A stretch of 64,000 nucleotides of DNA from assembly GCA_018350325.1 (NCBI GenBank), contig JAEVLN010000025.1, forward strand, positions 599,799-663,798, written 5' to 3'. How positions within the stretch are numbered: the stretch's first letter is position 1; each line of letters begins with the position of its first letter. Under the pieces are notes generated by a model. It ran no database searches, was not told the origin of the DNA, and was given only the letters and a program-made list of their open reading frames with translations. This DNA is from Globodera rostochiensis. Taxonomy: Eukaryota > Nematoda > Chromadorea > Rhabditida > Heteroderidae. The position numbers and the translations under genes were made by a program. This document shows, one piece after another, positions 1-9,639 of this stretch.

Positions 1-1354
1 CTCCTTCCATACAATACGAGTTCCCTGGGTAGTTCCAGAATACTTTTAACTCATCGATTTTTTCACTCGGTCGAATATTAGCGCACTTTCCCTTTTTGCA
101 TGTGCCCATAGTTGGGCACCTCCTCGCAGCCTTGACCCTGACCCAATAATCCCTTAACCAGTTAACTGTTTCCTGTACACAGTGTAAAGTAAGTGATTTT
201 AATCTTATTTTTAGAGCTCCGACATTTTGCCCTTTTTGATTCTTTAATGATAGTGAAATTTTTTGCCCTGCTGGTAAAATAGTCATTTGTGCCGCCCCGT
301 TTATTCTACAAATAGTCCCATTAGTCTTCCGAATACAATCTTCCGATGTCGCTTGGATCACTGCCACTTCCGCGCCGGCATGCGCTTTTTCCAGTAATAT
401 TACCGCTATTAGTACGAGCATTATATTCACCCCCGTCCCCATGCTCATCTTTTTTAACCGTCGGTTTCTTTTTCGTCTCTCCCATTCTTTTGCCTTTAGT
501 GGGTCGTTATTCTCCACTAATCGATCCATCTCCAGATCATTTGGGTGTGGTGTACCTTTTCGTGTGTTGCTCCTCCTGAAAATGTTATATGGCAATAAAA
601 GACATGACAGAATACACTTGATGTTATTTCCCAATGAGTTTAAACACGAGCAAATGCACGTGACTAGAGTCAAACACGCGACTATTATGATCCCAAATAT
701 TATTTCCGTTCCCTTTGTCCAACATTCCGGATTTAGGATCATATCCCAGCTCATCAATGTTATCATATCACATTCTTCTACTGGCGGGCAAAAAATTTTG
801 TTTTTGTATTTTATCCTCCTTTTTGACCAGTAGATGACCTCGCATTCATGGTCAACTACTAAATATTCTTTAGGTAGTTGGAATTTTAACTTTCCCGTGA
901 ATGGTTGCGTGAAACAGTTCCCCATGCAGCATATTTCGATCTTTTTCATTCTGTCCGGAGTTTGCATAACAATGCCCGATGGCTCGCATTTTATTTTGCA
1001 ATCGTCACAATTTTGAAGTTTCTCTCCGGTTTTCACTTCCCTGCCCGTTGTGAATTTTGAACCCGTAACATACAAAATTACTAAAATGTTTATCAGATAA
1101 GTTAAACCATTTTTTCCCGCTCTGGATTTTGCCCTTGTGGTCATTGGGTGCTGATTTCTTTCGCTTAATTCCTCGGGTGCGCCTTTTTGCTTGGTTTCAT
1201 TCCGTTTTTCACCGATTTTTCCACTATTTTCTTCAGGTTCTGATGGTTCTTCCCTTTCTTTTGCTTCTTTTGTGTTTACCTCTAGTGGGTAAAGTTTATT
1301 TACTGGTCTTTCTACTATTCTTCCCGATCTCATTTTTATTTTCACACTTCTGAT
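1..1354 (-). pseudogene. integrase C-terminal tail fused to phlebovirus-like envelope glycoprotein region, partial
   Basis: After the stop at 1355-1357 the same minus-strand frame stays open for about 450 codons to the window edge. Its first 25 codons contain RSGRIVERPVNKLYPLEV, the C-terminal end of BEL/Pao integrase regions (DUF5641 type). A basic linker, a hydrophobic segment and a Cys-rich ectodomain follow (CDDCKIKCEPSG, EICCMGNCF, and paired cysteines further on). There are hydrophobic stretches near 665-720 and 385-425, and a second Cys-rich part towards base 1. The Cys pattern resembles the G2-type envelope carried by some nematode BEL/Pao elements. I infer this from pattern only. The C-terminus is outside the window. 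The stop and the deletion upstream make expression from this copy unlikely. Confidence 0.65.
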
Positions 1355-4174
1355 TTATACACACGTTGCATATGCATATTTGGATGCGTCCACGAACACG
1401 TGTAACTGTAGGTTTGCCTTTTCATTTAATGTTACTTTTCTTTTAAATTGGAATGAGCTTGCTTCCCAGTTTTCAGTGATGCTTTTCCACTCTTTACATT
1501 GGGTTTCGTCTAATTGGTCGTCCCATTTTCTCTCTGAATCCCATAAATTTTGGAAAAATAACTTTCCCGGGAGGAGGCACGGGGCTGCCCATCCGCACGG
1601 GTCAAATATTGAGTTAAGGTCTTTCAGTACCTTTCTTCTCGTTATTTTGGATTTTTCCAATTCCGGAAATTCCAGAAGGAGTTCGTCCGATTTTATATCC
1701 CACTTTACGCCCATTACTTTTGGTTTTTCCTTTTCTAACCTGTCTTCCTCCGGAATTTTCATGTTTACACTTTGTGAGTTTGAAACGAATTCTCTCAAAT
1801 TCATTCTTGCCTTTTTAAATAGTATTTTCATTTGTGCATATTTCTCGAGTGCTTCGTCCTCATCTTTACACCCTACAAAAACGTTGTCTACAAAAAGATT
1901 TTTCCCAATTTCTTTTGCGAGGTCTGATTTTTCCTGCTTCAGATGATGTCGCACGGCTGCTCCCAATAAAAACGGTGATGAAATTACCCCGAATGGGACC
2001 CTTCTAAATCGTAAGACTAAAAGATTTTTTTGTGAGATTGGTTTCGTCACGTCCCTAACCCATAAAAATTTCACGTATTCTCTGTCTTCCTCTTTTAACT
2101 CTAGTGTCCAAAATGCTCGTTGTATGTCTCCCCACAGCGCTATTCTTGGAATGCGCGATCTTATTAGTAACCCTGGTAATTGAGGCATTTCGATTGGCCC
2201 TCTGAAGAGCATGTCGTTGAGGCATTTGCCACCCCTAACTTTTGCCGATCCATCGTAGACTACCCTTGGTTTTTTCCCTGGCGTAAATACGCAGTGATGA
2301 GGTAGGAAATGTTCTGTATGCCCTTTTATTTCGGATTCTTCCACGATTTCTTCCGTTAGATTTTCCTTGAATAATGTGTCTAGCGAATGTAATTGGTTTG
2401 GGGTGATTTTCATTTTTCCCAGTAAGTATACCAATCGCCGATAGGCCAAAGCGAAATTCGTCGGCAATTCTTCCTTCGGGTTCCGCCATGGCCAACTTAC
2501 TACATATCGACCCTTTCTTCGTTTAACCGAATCGTTGAACATTTTCTGCGCAACTTCGTCGTCTTTTTCCTCTGGGTTATCCCAGACTCCAATAGTTTCT
2601 AAATTCCAAAATTTGGGTTCTGGTTCGTCATTTACTTCTCGCACTGATGCGGTAAACCCTTCCAATGGTGTATCTCCCAAGTTTTTTTCGAGCTGACCAC
2701 ATACAATTGGGCCTGTAGTGGTGTCTACGCGGAATAGTTTACTCGTTATTGGGGAAACGCCTTTAAAAAATTTCCAAAATTCCGCCATTCCAATCAAAAT
2801 ATCTGGTTTCTCATTTAACATTACCATTTCACCCGAATTCATGTCCACTCTTTTTATGTTCCCCGTGACGTGGTCAATTCTATTGACAATTAGTCCTTCT
2901 CTTTTTCCGTTGCTTAGTTCGAGTTTTACAAAATATTTAGGTGAATTAATCCTTGTTGGTGATTTTTGGCGTATTGATAGTAGGTCTAAAACCCCTTCTC
3001 CTACTCGAGGTGGGCTCAGTTTTTTGATCAAATCATCCGTTATAAATGACGATTGACTTCCGCAATCAAAAAACACTATTGCTGATACGCTTCGGTGTGA
3101 ACTTAGACCGGCGAAAATTTTCACCCTGGTTGTCATCAACAAAACTTCGTTTCTTTTGAAATTTTGCAATTCGGTAACCGCCATTGTGGTCGCGTTTCTT
3201 GGTTCGGCGTTTGAGCGTGTCTGCCGTAAATGCGACCTATTTCCCAGTTCCATCGTATTTGCTCCCGTTCTGGGTGTTAGGCCCCTTGGGCAAATTGCTT
3301 TGTGATGGTCTTGGTTGCAAATCATGCACCCTTTCCCTGAACACTGAAGTTTCCCGTGTCCTTTTCTCAGACATTTATGACATCTTCCTTGTTCGTTTAT
3401 TATTTTCAACCGAGCCTCCCTTCCCGTTACTTGTCTGCAGTTGGCAGCCCAATGTACTTTCCCGCACAGAAAACACTTCGGGATTATTCCCGATTTATTA
3501 GACCCTTCTTGTCGTCCCCTTTCCTGGACACTAAAAACCCTTCGAACCTCTCCAGTTTTGTTGAACCCATTTGTTCTAAACCCGATGTTTCCTTTGTATG
3601 TCCCTTCGTGCCGTTTTTGGCTAAAGGGGTTAGTGTTCAAGCTCAAAGTTCTTGTGCACCGAATCGCTTCTTCCCTCAAAGTTATGGCTTCGTTCAAATT
3701 TTCTCTCCACTCGACCATTTTCCACTTTTTCCCAGATTCTTTCTCTTTTTTCAAAATTTCCAATATTACTGCTCTTGGGAACTTGTTTTTTACTGTCATT
3801 AACATGAATTCCCCATCTTCCCCTTGCTGTAAGCCCGTATTTTGCAGTTGTCGGCATATTCTTTCCATCTCTTCAAAACAGGTGCGTAGGGATACCACTG
3901 ATTCATTTGCCATTGGTAAATTCAATAATTCGTTTTGAAGGGCTTCCCTTATCACTTTTATGTCGCCAAACTGGCGTTTCAGGGTGTTTACAATCAATTG
4001 ATAATTTTCGCTTGTTGCCAAATACCCTTTTACCGCTCTTTCTGCTTTGCCTCTCAGGCTTAACAGCAGATAAGAGCATTTCTGAACGTCCGGTATATTT
4101 TTATCCCCTGCATTGGCGCAAACTGTTGCCAGAATCCTGGCCATGTTAAGGGGTCGCCCTCGAAATATGGCCAT
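1355..4174 (-). pseudogene. gag-pol of BEL/Pao element: zinc knuckles, protease, reverse transcriptase, truncated RNase H
   Basis: This is a 939-codon open frame. In order it holds the rest of the DUF1759-like gag, then three Cys/His knuckles around 3300-3480 (CX2CX3HX4C, CX2CX4HX4C, and CMICNQDHHKAIC). A retropepsin-like region with FDCGSQSSFI lies near 3050; the usual D-S/T-G is D-C-G here. Next comes a Pao-type reverse transcriptase with RVVYDGSAKVRGG, LWGDIQRAFW and the catalytic-loop motif FVDN near 1876-1896, where many retroelements have YVDD. The frame ends at a stop just inside the RNase H start (LHVFVDASKYAYA). Most of RNase H and all integrase catalytic sequence are absent, so the element cannot be autonomous. 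The first methionine overlaps the shifted gag frame and is not the natural start. Confidence 0.85.
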
Positions 4175-4662
4175 GGGGCTTTTGGGAAACTCACATTATC
4201 ATTCGCCGGCCCTACTCGTTGGCTTGGCCCCCTTCGAACTTCTTCTCTTATCTCTTCTCCTTCTTCTCTTTGCCCTTCACTAAATCCTACATTCATCAAC
4301 TTTACACTTCCTGCTAAACTTTCTTCGTCTTCGTTTGCCAAAATGATGTTCACCCGGTTGATTGCTTCTCTCCCTTCTTCGACCCATTCATAAAAGTGTC
4401 TCTCCTGGCGCCTAAAAAGCGCATACCTTTCGTTTTCCCCCTCCCGAACTGTTTCATCCAGACTCCTTAAATAAATGTCCCACTCATTGTTCTTCCCTTC
4501 AATCCGTTCCAACAGCCCATTGATGATCACCCTTTCTTCTCTTAATTTATTTAGACCCTCTTCTGTTCTTTGCTCTGCCTGGGTGATTGGATGGACTTCA
4601 TTCAGTCTCCCTATCAGCCTTTCTACCATTGTCCCAATTGCCATTCTTATGGCTGCTGACAT
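4060..4662 (-). CDS. gag N-terminal part of BEL/Pao element (frameshifted)
   Basis: This 200-codon frame begins 80 bp downstream of the primer binding site region. Its N-terminal half is Glu/Arg-rich and probably helical. Near its end is FEGDPLTWPGFWQQF, the signature of the BEL/Pao gag domain (DUF1759 type). The frame then goes out of register, and the rest of the same domain (CSYLLLSLRGKAERAV) continues in the next frame from about 4130 downward. In an intact element gag and pol would form one frame, so a single small indel has split it. Non-functional as it stands. Confidence 0.75.
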   Translation of the reverse strand: MSAAIRMAIGTMVERLIGRLNEVHPITQAEQRTEEGLNKLREERVIINGLLERIEGKNNEWDIYLRSLDETVREGENERYALFRRQERHFYEWVEEGREAINRVNIILANEDEESLAGSVKLMNVGFSEGQREEGEEIREEVRRGPSQRVGPANDNVSFPKAPWPYFEGDPLTWPGFWQQFAPMQGIKIYRTFRNALICC

Positions 4663-4742
4663 TGCCCTTATTGGTCAGCCCTTTTTTCTCACCCGGTGTA
4701 CGCGAATTCCCTTATATTAATCCCTTTTGATCAAAGTTCCGG

Positions 4743-4760
4743 TCCGTTGCCGTTGCACCA
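4743..4760 (-). promoter_or_regulatory. putative primer binding site
   Basis: On minus, two bases after the LTR end, the sequence reads TGGTGCAACGGCAACGGA. It begins TGG, the complement of the CCA tail of a tRNA. I cannot name the tRNA. The position between LTR and gag supports the call. Confidence 0.55.
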
Positions 4761-4762
4761 CT

Positions 4763-5119
4763 TGTCACGAATAACTCCTTCCCTTGGGGTATATTCAGAC
4801 CTTCTAGGTATAATTCCTAGGGACCCTTGGATTAGAACCCTTTCTGATGTACCCTTCCCTTTGAGGAGGGTGAATTCGTCCGATTGATTCTTTAGGGAGG
4901 CGGGGATTTCACAATGCTTTATACGGCAATCGGAGGGTGGATCGGTTGGTTGATATACAATTTGAAATGCTGATGGAATGAACAGAATGAGCCCCCTTGG
5001 AGGGGTTCCTCTCCTTTTATGTTGCCTCCCGACCGCCCGCTTCCCGACACGCTTCTCTTTCCTTCCTTTCTTTCTTCACCGCCCCTCCTTCCCCGGTCCT
5101 TCCTTTAGCGGCGGTGACA
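4763..5119 (-). repeat. 5' LTR of the BEL/Pao element
   Basis: The segment begins TGTCAC and ends GTGACA on plus, a perfect 6 bp terminal inverted repeat with TG...CA ends as expected of an LTR. The inner end abuts a primer-binding-like site. At the outer end, the sequence from 5120 on matches the interior of another family A gene near 16650, which fixes the boundary. The length is 357 bp. The second LTR is not in the window. Confidence 0.75.
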
Positions 5120-5365
5120 ATCTTTCCCTTATTTTTCTATTGACAAAACATTCATAATGATCAGAAAAGCTTTGTTCATTTGGATTGGGCTGATCAGTTG
5201 ATTTATTCTCAACTTCTGTTGTCTGTGTTTCCATTTTATGCCAACTTTGGTTTCTGTAAATTCCGGCACCTGCGCGTCCCAACTTTCTCCAAATATTTCA
5301 TCAAAAGTTTTATTCAGTTTTGCATTTTTAATCAAAAATGTTGCATAAATTAAGGAATAATCGTA
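5120..5365 (-). pseudogene. subfamily A secreted HTH-repeat gene remnant, cut by LTR element
   Basis: Minus-strand reading gives the end of a signal peptide (IKNAKLNKTFDEIFGESWD) and then a segment PEFTETK...TQTTEVENKSTDQPNPNEQSF that occurs only in a variant type of the family (also at 16945, 25122 and 45690). The frame is lost between these two parts by a small deletion near TETK, and no ATG is left at the start of the signal peptide. The remaining two thirds of the gene is missing, replaced by the LTR at 5119. Promoter-like upstream DNA (5390-5500) is still recognisable. Confidence 0.7.
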
Positions 5366-6314
5366 GTAATAACCTATTTTTTTGTATAATAAAAAGTCAA
5401 TGTATATTAATCAATGCTTTACATATATATATATTGGTTTCATCAAATCGTTCAAAGCCAAATTCTTTTAATATTAAATAATTACAGGCAATATAATATA
5501 ATAATTATAATATTTATATATGAATATGTTTAAATCAGGTGTGTTGTTTGTCGTAAAATTTCAGTTTTTCGACACGGGTTCAAAAAATTAAAAGGTTTGG
5601 TAAAATTTTGGAATACGTGTAGTTTATCAAAATTTAACAAGTTATATACCATTCGACTCCGCTCTAAGCCTAACGGACGAATCCGTAAATGGCGGAAACC
5701 ACTTTGAAGAAAGTTATGAGCCCGGGACTGAAGTCTCCTTCTCAGTGGGGACTCAGTTGCCCACAATTAAAAAATGGACTAAATCACTTATCTACATAAA
5801 TCGGGCTTAGATATGCTGGAAACAAATATGATATAATATTTTGCCAAATTTTTATGTTCACAACAAATTTCGTCATCATATTTAATTGATAATCAGCAAA
5901 ATCTCTTTTGAAATCCCCTGGGGGTCCGCCAACAGCGAGCATGCGTGCGATGACGAGCATTTAGGCCTAAGCCTAATGAATCCCTAGGCCTCGATGGCTT
6001 AGACCTAAGCCTAAGCCGTCAATATTAATCAATGCTTTACATATATTGGTTTTCGGAAAAAATCAATCGTTCAAAGCCAAATAAATTGGCTAACATTATT
6101 TTTTCATTTTTCTAAATAAATAATATTGGCTGTAATTATTTAATATTTTAATTAAAAAAATTTGGCTTTGAACGATTTGATTTTTTCAGGAAACCAATAT
6201 ATGTAAAGCATTGATTAATATACATTGACTTTTTATTAACAAAAAACTAGTTTATTATTAAAATTATTAACATTTTCAATAAAATTTTAAAGAATTCTTA
6301 AGGAATTAAAGGCA
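5366..6314. promoter_or_regulatory. divergent upstream region between two family A loci
   Basis: The block conserved upstream of A genes appears twice in opposite orientation facing the minus-strand remnant (5390-5500 and 6020-6120), and once facing the plus gene (6160-6314). Shared parts are GGCTTTGAACGATTTGAT, an A/T-rich CCAATATATGTAAAGCATT-like stretch, and CATTGAC followed by TTATTAAC...AAAACTAGTTTATTA. The middle (5640-5760) holds a fragment of a dispersed repeat, and 5960-6015 has AGGCCTAAGCCTAA-type palindromic repeats. No coding sequence was seen. The role as promoter is inferred from position and conservation. Confidence 0.5.
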
Positions 6315-7148
6315 ATGAAAGTTTGCTTATTAATTATTATTTCATTTTTTGCAACGAATTTGATCCAAAATGTTAATTCTGTGGGCCAAAACGGAGAAAG
6401 TACAAAACTTTACAAAACATTTGATGAAATATTTGGAAAAGGATGGGACGATGAAAGTAATGATTCAAAAGACTTGAACTGTCGTCATGTTAAAGAAGAA
6501 GTTCAAGACGTACAAGCACCAATCACTTCTGATCAGAAAAATATTGATGAAATATTGAAACAGAAATTTGATGAAATTTATGATGAAAATTGGTCGGAAG
6601 ACGAAAACAATTCAGCTGAGTCTGATCAACAAAAATGGGAAATTATTCAAAAATTCCGTGAAATGAAAGATAATTATCGGAAAAAAAACAAACGCGCACA
6701 TTCAGCCAAAGAATGGGTTAAAATTGAAGCAAAAATATTAAATGGTTTGGGTGTTGGTCGAACAACAATTTATAAATGGATTAAAGAATTGGGTTTAAAC
6801 CAAAAGTTTACTGAGTTAGAAAAATGTCAAATTTTGAAACAATTTGAAAAGATAAAAAGCAAATGTAAGAAGGCAAAAATTAAAAACTCAAATCATGAAC
6901 TTGATGGGAAGATTGCAAAGAAATTAGGCGTAGGTGCCAGAACAATTGCTGAATGGAAGCGCGAATTTGGCCTTTCTGTCAACAACAAAATTTCTGACGC
7001 AACAAAAATTGGAATTTTAAAAAAATATGCCAAAATAAAAGGAAAGAATCCGAAAATGACAAATGCCGTTATTGCTGATATATTACAGATTTCAACAGGC
7101 AGCCTAAGTAATTGGAAAAAACAATTTACAGAAGAACTTAAGAATTGA
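6315..7148 (+). CDS. secreted HTH-repeat protein, subfamily A (intact)
   Basis: A 277-residue protein of no family I can name. Residues 1-23 are a clear signal peptide (basic start, LLIIISFFA core, cleavage likely after NVNSV). Residues 24-104 are acidic and hold two related motifs, FDEIF at 36-40 with W44 and FDEIY at 85-89 with W93. Three helix-turn-helix-like units follow at about 105-162, 165-221 and 227-272. Each has an amphipathic first helix (IIQKFREMK, ILKQFEKIK, ILKKYAKIK), a turn with LGV or LQIS, and a closing helix with IYKW, IAEW or LSNW. This resembles homeodomain-like or transposase-type DNA-binding folds, but I infer it from pattern only. It lacks the DEQQNES linker of its paralogs. 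The ATG follows an AG (aaag|gcaATG) that could be a trans-splice acceptor. There are no introns. Confidence 0.8.
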   Translation: MKVCLLIIISFFATNLIQNVNSVGQNGESTKLYKTFDEIFGKGWDDESNDSKDLNCRHVKEEVQDVQAPITSDQKNIDEILKQKFDEIYDENWSEDENNSAESDQQKWEIIQKFREMKDNYRKKNKRAHSAKEWVKIEAKILNGLGVGRTTIYKWIKELGLNQKFTELEKCQILKQFEKIKSKCKKAKIKNSNHELDGKIAKKLGVGARTIAEWKREFGLSVNNKISDATKIGILKKYAKIKGKNPKMTNAVIADILQISTGSLSNWKKQFTEELKN

Positions 7149-7289
7149 AAATATACGGACAGTTCAGCGCGAAGTTGTTATTATTGTTGGGACCGTATTA
7201 TTTTAAAATTCTTGTTATTTAGGGGTTGAATTTTTCGTTCTTTGATTTTCTTTAAAGTATTAAATCTAAACAATGAGTACCGTAAACAC
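7149..7289 (+). other. conserved 3' flank of subfamily A genes
   Basis: Downstream of the stop is a block that recurs after other A genes (9636-9740, 24842-24930, 29802-29920). It starts AATATACGGAC, has GACTCAACGCGAAGATGTTA (partly altered here) and ends in a T-rich GTTGTTATTTAGGGGTTGAA stretch. It is probably the 3' untranslated region, duplicated together with the genes. Confidence 0.5.
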
Positions 7290-7520
7290 TTTAATCTCCC
7301 AACCTCTAATAATGCCCCAACCTCCAATAATCCCCCACCCTCTGAGTAGATTGAAAACTAATCCCCCAACCTCTAATAATCCCCTAACCTCCAATAATCC
7401 CCCACCCTCTGAGTAGATTGAAAACTAATCCCCCAACCTCTAATAATCCCTAACCTCCAATAATCCCCCACCCTCTGAGTAGATTGAAAACTAATCCCCC
7501 AACCTGTAATAATCCACCAC
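7290..7520. repeat. 67-bp tandem repeat
   Basis: Three to four copies of a unit containing CTGAGTAGATTGAAAACTAA and C-rich AATCCCCCAACCTCTAATAA. CTGAGTAGA recurs at 7342, 7409 and 7475, a period of 66-67 bp. Non-coding. Confidence 0.85.
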
Positions 7521-7963
7521 CTCATTTACCAACCCCAATTTTAATTTTAACTTTAATTTTTGGGTTGATTCTTTTAATTTGGCAATATTCCTTTATTTTT
7601 TAAACATTAATAATCTGTTGGTGGCGCCAATTGACACGTTTATGACGGCAAAACAAAAGCTGTCTTTCCTAAGCCAATGACCGTTCCGAGTCAAATTCTG
7701 ATCAGCAGCGACGGTGTTTGATTTTCGGTCTATCGCTTTTAATTTTAACACAGTAACCCGATGTTTCGCCAACCTTGATCGGAATGGCATATTAAATACA
7801 ATTTGGCTTGGTTGAGCTTAAAAACATAATAATTGCCGATAAACACCCAAATTTGCTTATTGTTTTTCCTCACAACCATGGGAATTAAAAATTTTCAAAT
7901 AATTCGATCCAAACAATAAAACATCTTTGCGTTGAGTCAATGGTCTACAAAGCCCATATATTT
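7521..7963. other. no gene seen
   Basis: A/T-rich sequence without a supported gene. The last 50 bp resemble the region 3' of the A gene ending at 11695, so they are the 3' flank of the minus-strand pseudogene that follows. Confidence 0.4.
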
Positions 7964-8360
7964 TCAAAGGTTCTTCATTTCTTCTTTAAATTGTTTTTTC
8001 CATTTACGTAAACTTTCTCTTGAAATTTTTAACATATCAGCAATTACGGCATTTGGCATTTTCGGATTACTTCTTTTCATATTTCTTTTGTTTTACCATT
8101 CTTTCTTAGATTGAATGCAATTTTCGACAATTTCCAATGATTACTTGATCGAATTCCGTTTGTAAAGAAAATCATTCTTTCCGACCAATTTTCATCATAA
8201 ATTTCATCAAAATTCTGTTTCAATATTTCAGCCTTAATATTTTTCTGTTCAGAAGTGTTTGAAGCTTGTACGTCTTGAACTTCTTCTTTAACATAACGAC
8301 AATTCAAGTCTTTTGAATAATTACTTTCATTATCCCAAAAAAGAATAATTAATTTTCAAA
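7964..8360 (-). pseudogene. subfamily A pseudogene with internal deletion
   Basis: On minus the 5' part reads as a damaged start followed by SKDLNCRYVKEEVQDVQA and FDEIYDENWSE. It then jumps within a few dozen bases to the C-terminal unit (KKQFKEE-like end; stop at 7964). Units 1, 2 and most of 3 are deleted, and the signal peptide core is gone. The 3' flank is preserved. It is head-to-head with the intact gene at 8733, and the intervening 370 bp is a palindrome-like pair of upstream blocks. Confidence 0.75.
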
Positions 8361-8379
8361 ATTCATTGCCTTTAATTCC

Positions 8380-8732
8380 TTAAGAATTCTTTAAAATTCC
8401 ATTGAAAATGTTAATTTTAGTAATAACTAGTTTTTGTCAATAAAGTCAATATAAATCCAATGCTTATATTGGTTTTCTGAAAAAATCAATCGTTCAAAGC
8501 CAAATAAATTGGCTAACATTATTTTTTCATTTTTCTAAATAAATAATATTGGCTGTAATTATTTAATATTTTAATAAAACGAATTTGGCTATGAACGAAT
8601 TGATCTTTTCAAGAAACCAATAAAAAGCGTTGGATTAATAAACATTGACATTTTATTGACAAAAACTAGTTTATTATTAAAATATTAACATTTTTCAATA
8701 AAATTTTAAAGAATTCTTAGGAATTGCAAACA
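8380..8732. promoter_or_regulatory. bidirectional, inverted-arm upstream region
   Basis: The left arm (8395-8505, minus-facing) and right arm (8580-8732, plus-facing) are inverted copies of the family A upstream block. The right arm reads GGCTATGAACGAATTGATC, AAACCAATAAAAAGCGTTGG, ATTAATAAACATTGAC and TTATTGACAAAAACTAGTTT. The left arm gives the same elements in reverse complement. The centre is ATAATATTGGCTGTAATTA, also found at the centre of the 5366-6314 region. This suits two divergent promoters, one of which now faces a pseudogene. Confidence 0.55.
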
Positions 8733-9635
8733 ATGAAAGTTTGGTTATTAATTATTATTTCATTAATTTCTGCAACATTTTTGATCAAAAATGCTAATTC
8801 TGTGGACGATGGTGGACAAGAATCAAAACTTTACAAAACATTTGATGAAATATTTGGAAAAGGATGGGATGATGAAAGTAATGATTCAAAAGAGTTGAAC
8901 TGTCGTCATGTTAAAGAAGAAGTTCAAGACGTACAAGCTCCAAACACTTCTGATCAGAAAAAATTTGATAAAATATTGAAACAGAAATTTGATGAAATTT
9001 ATGATGAAAATTGGTCGGAAGACGAAAACAATTTAGCGCCAGATCAAGATGAGAGTGTTGATGAACAGCAAAATGAGTCCAATAAAATTGAAAAAATTGA
9101 GTCCGATCAGCAAAAACGTAAAATTATTCAAAAATTCCGTGAAATTAAAGATGATTATCGGGAAAAAACAGGCGGTCACTCAGCCAAAGAATGGAATCAA
9201 ATTGACACAAAAATATCAAATGGTTTGGGGATTAGTCGCACAAAATTGTATAAATGGAGAAAAGAATTGGGTCTAAGTCGAGAAATGAGGTTAAAATCAA
9301 ATGATCAACAAAAACGTAATATTTTGAAACAATTTGATGAGATTAAAAGCAAATGTCAGAAGGCAAAAATCAAAAGCGGTTCAAAGAATGAACTCGATGA
9401 AAAAATAGCAAAAAAATTGGGCGTTTCTAAAACTACAATTTATAAATGGAAGCGCGAATTTGGCCTTTCTGTCAGCAAGAAAATTTCTAACGCAACAAAA
9501 ATTGGAATTTTGAAAAAATATGCCAAAATAAAAAAGAAAAACCCGAAAATGACAGATGCCGTTATTGCTGAAATGTTAAAGATTTCAACAGGAAGCCTAA
9601 GTAATTTGAAAAAACAAATTTACAGAAGAAATTAA
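8733..9635 (+). CDS. secreted HTH-repeat protein, subfamily A (intact)
   Basis: A protein of 300 residues from the ATG at 8733; the frame is open a little further upstream but without an ATG. It has a signal peptide MKVWLLIIISLISATFLIKN..NSV, an acidic region with FDEIFGKGW and FDEIYDENW, a linker DESVDEQQNESNK, and three helix-turn-helix-like units closing with LYKWRKELGLS, IYKWKREFGLS and LSNLKKQ. The last unit has Leu in place of the Trp conserved in its paralogs, and the C-terminus (IYRRN) differs from the usual FKEEIKNL because of a local frame change. That suggests slight C-terminal decay. Upstream and 3' flanks match the other A genes. The role is unknown; the fold suggests nucleic-acid binding. 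Confidence 0.78.
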   Translation: MKVWLLIIISLISATFLIKNANSVDDGGQESKLYKTFDEIFGKGWDDESNDSKELNCRHVKEEVQDVQAPNTSDQKKFDKILKQKFDEIYDENWSEDENNLAPDQDESVDEQQNESNKIEKIESDQQKRKIIQKFREIKDDYREKTGGHSAKEWNQIDTKISNGLGISRTKLYKWRKELGLSREMRLKSNDQQKRNILKQFDEIKSKCQKAKIKSGSKNELDEKIAKKLGVSKTTIYKWKREFGLSVSKKISNATKIGILKKYAKIKKKNPKMTDAVIAEMLKISTGSLSNLKKQIYRRN

Positions 9636-9639
9636 GAAT

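Larger units (their letters stand above)
1..5119 (-). mobile_element. BEL/Pao LTR retroelement, internally deleted, cut by window edge
   Basis: An LTR retroelement reads on minus: LTR (4763-5119), primer binding site, gag, zinc knuckles, aspartic protease, reverse transcriptase, then an envelope-like region running to base 1. The single-polyprotein order and the DUF1759-like gag are typical of BEL/Pao. Three lesions are visible. There is a gag frameshift near 4060-4174. There is an in-frame stop at 1355-1357. Between the start of the RNase H region and the C-terminal end of the integrase region, most of RNase H and integrase is missing, since the sequence passes directly from one to the other around 1355. 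The 3' LTR lies outside the window, so no target duplication can be checked. The element sits in a subfamily A gene remnant: bases just beyond 5119 align with the middle of the copy at 15590-16945. Confidence 0.85.

Noticed and set aside
3630..4149. Plus-strand and alternative frames across the gag-pol region
   Set aside because: Shadows of the minus-strand retroelement coding sequence.
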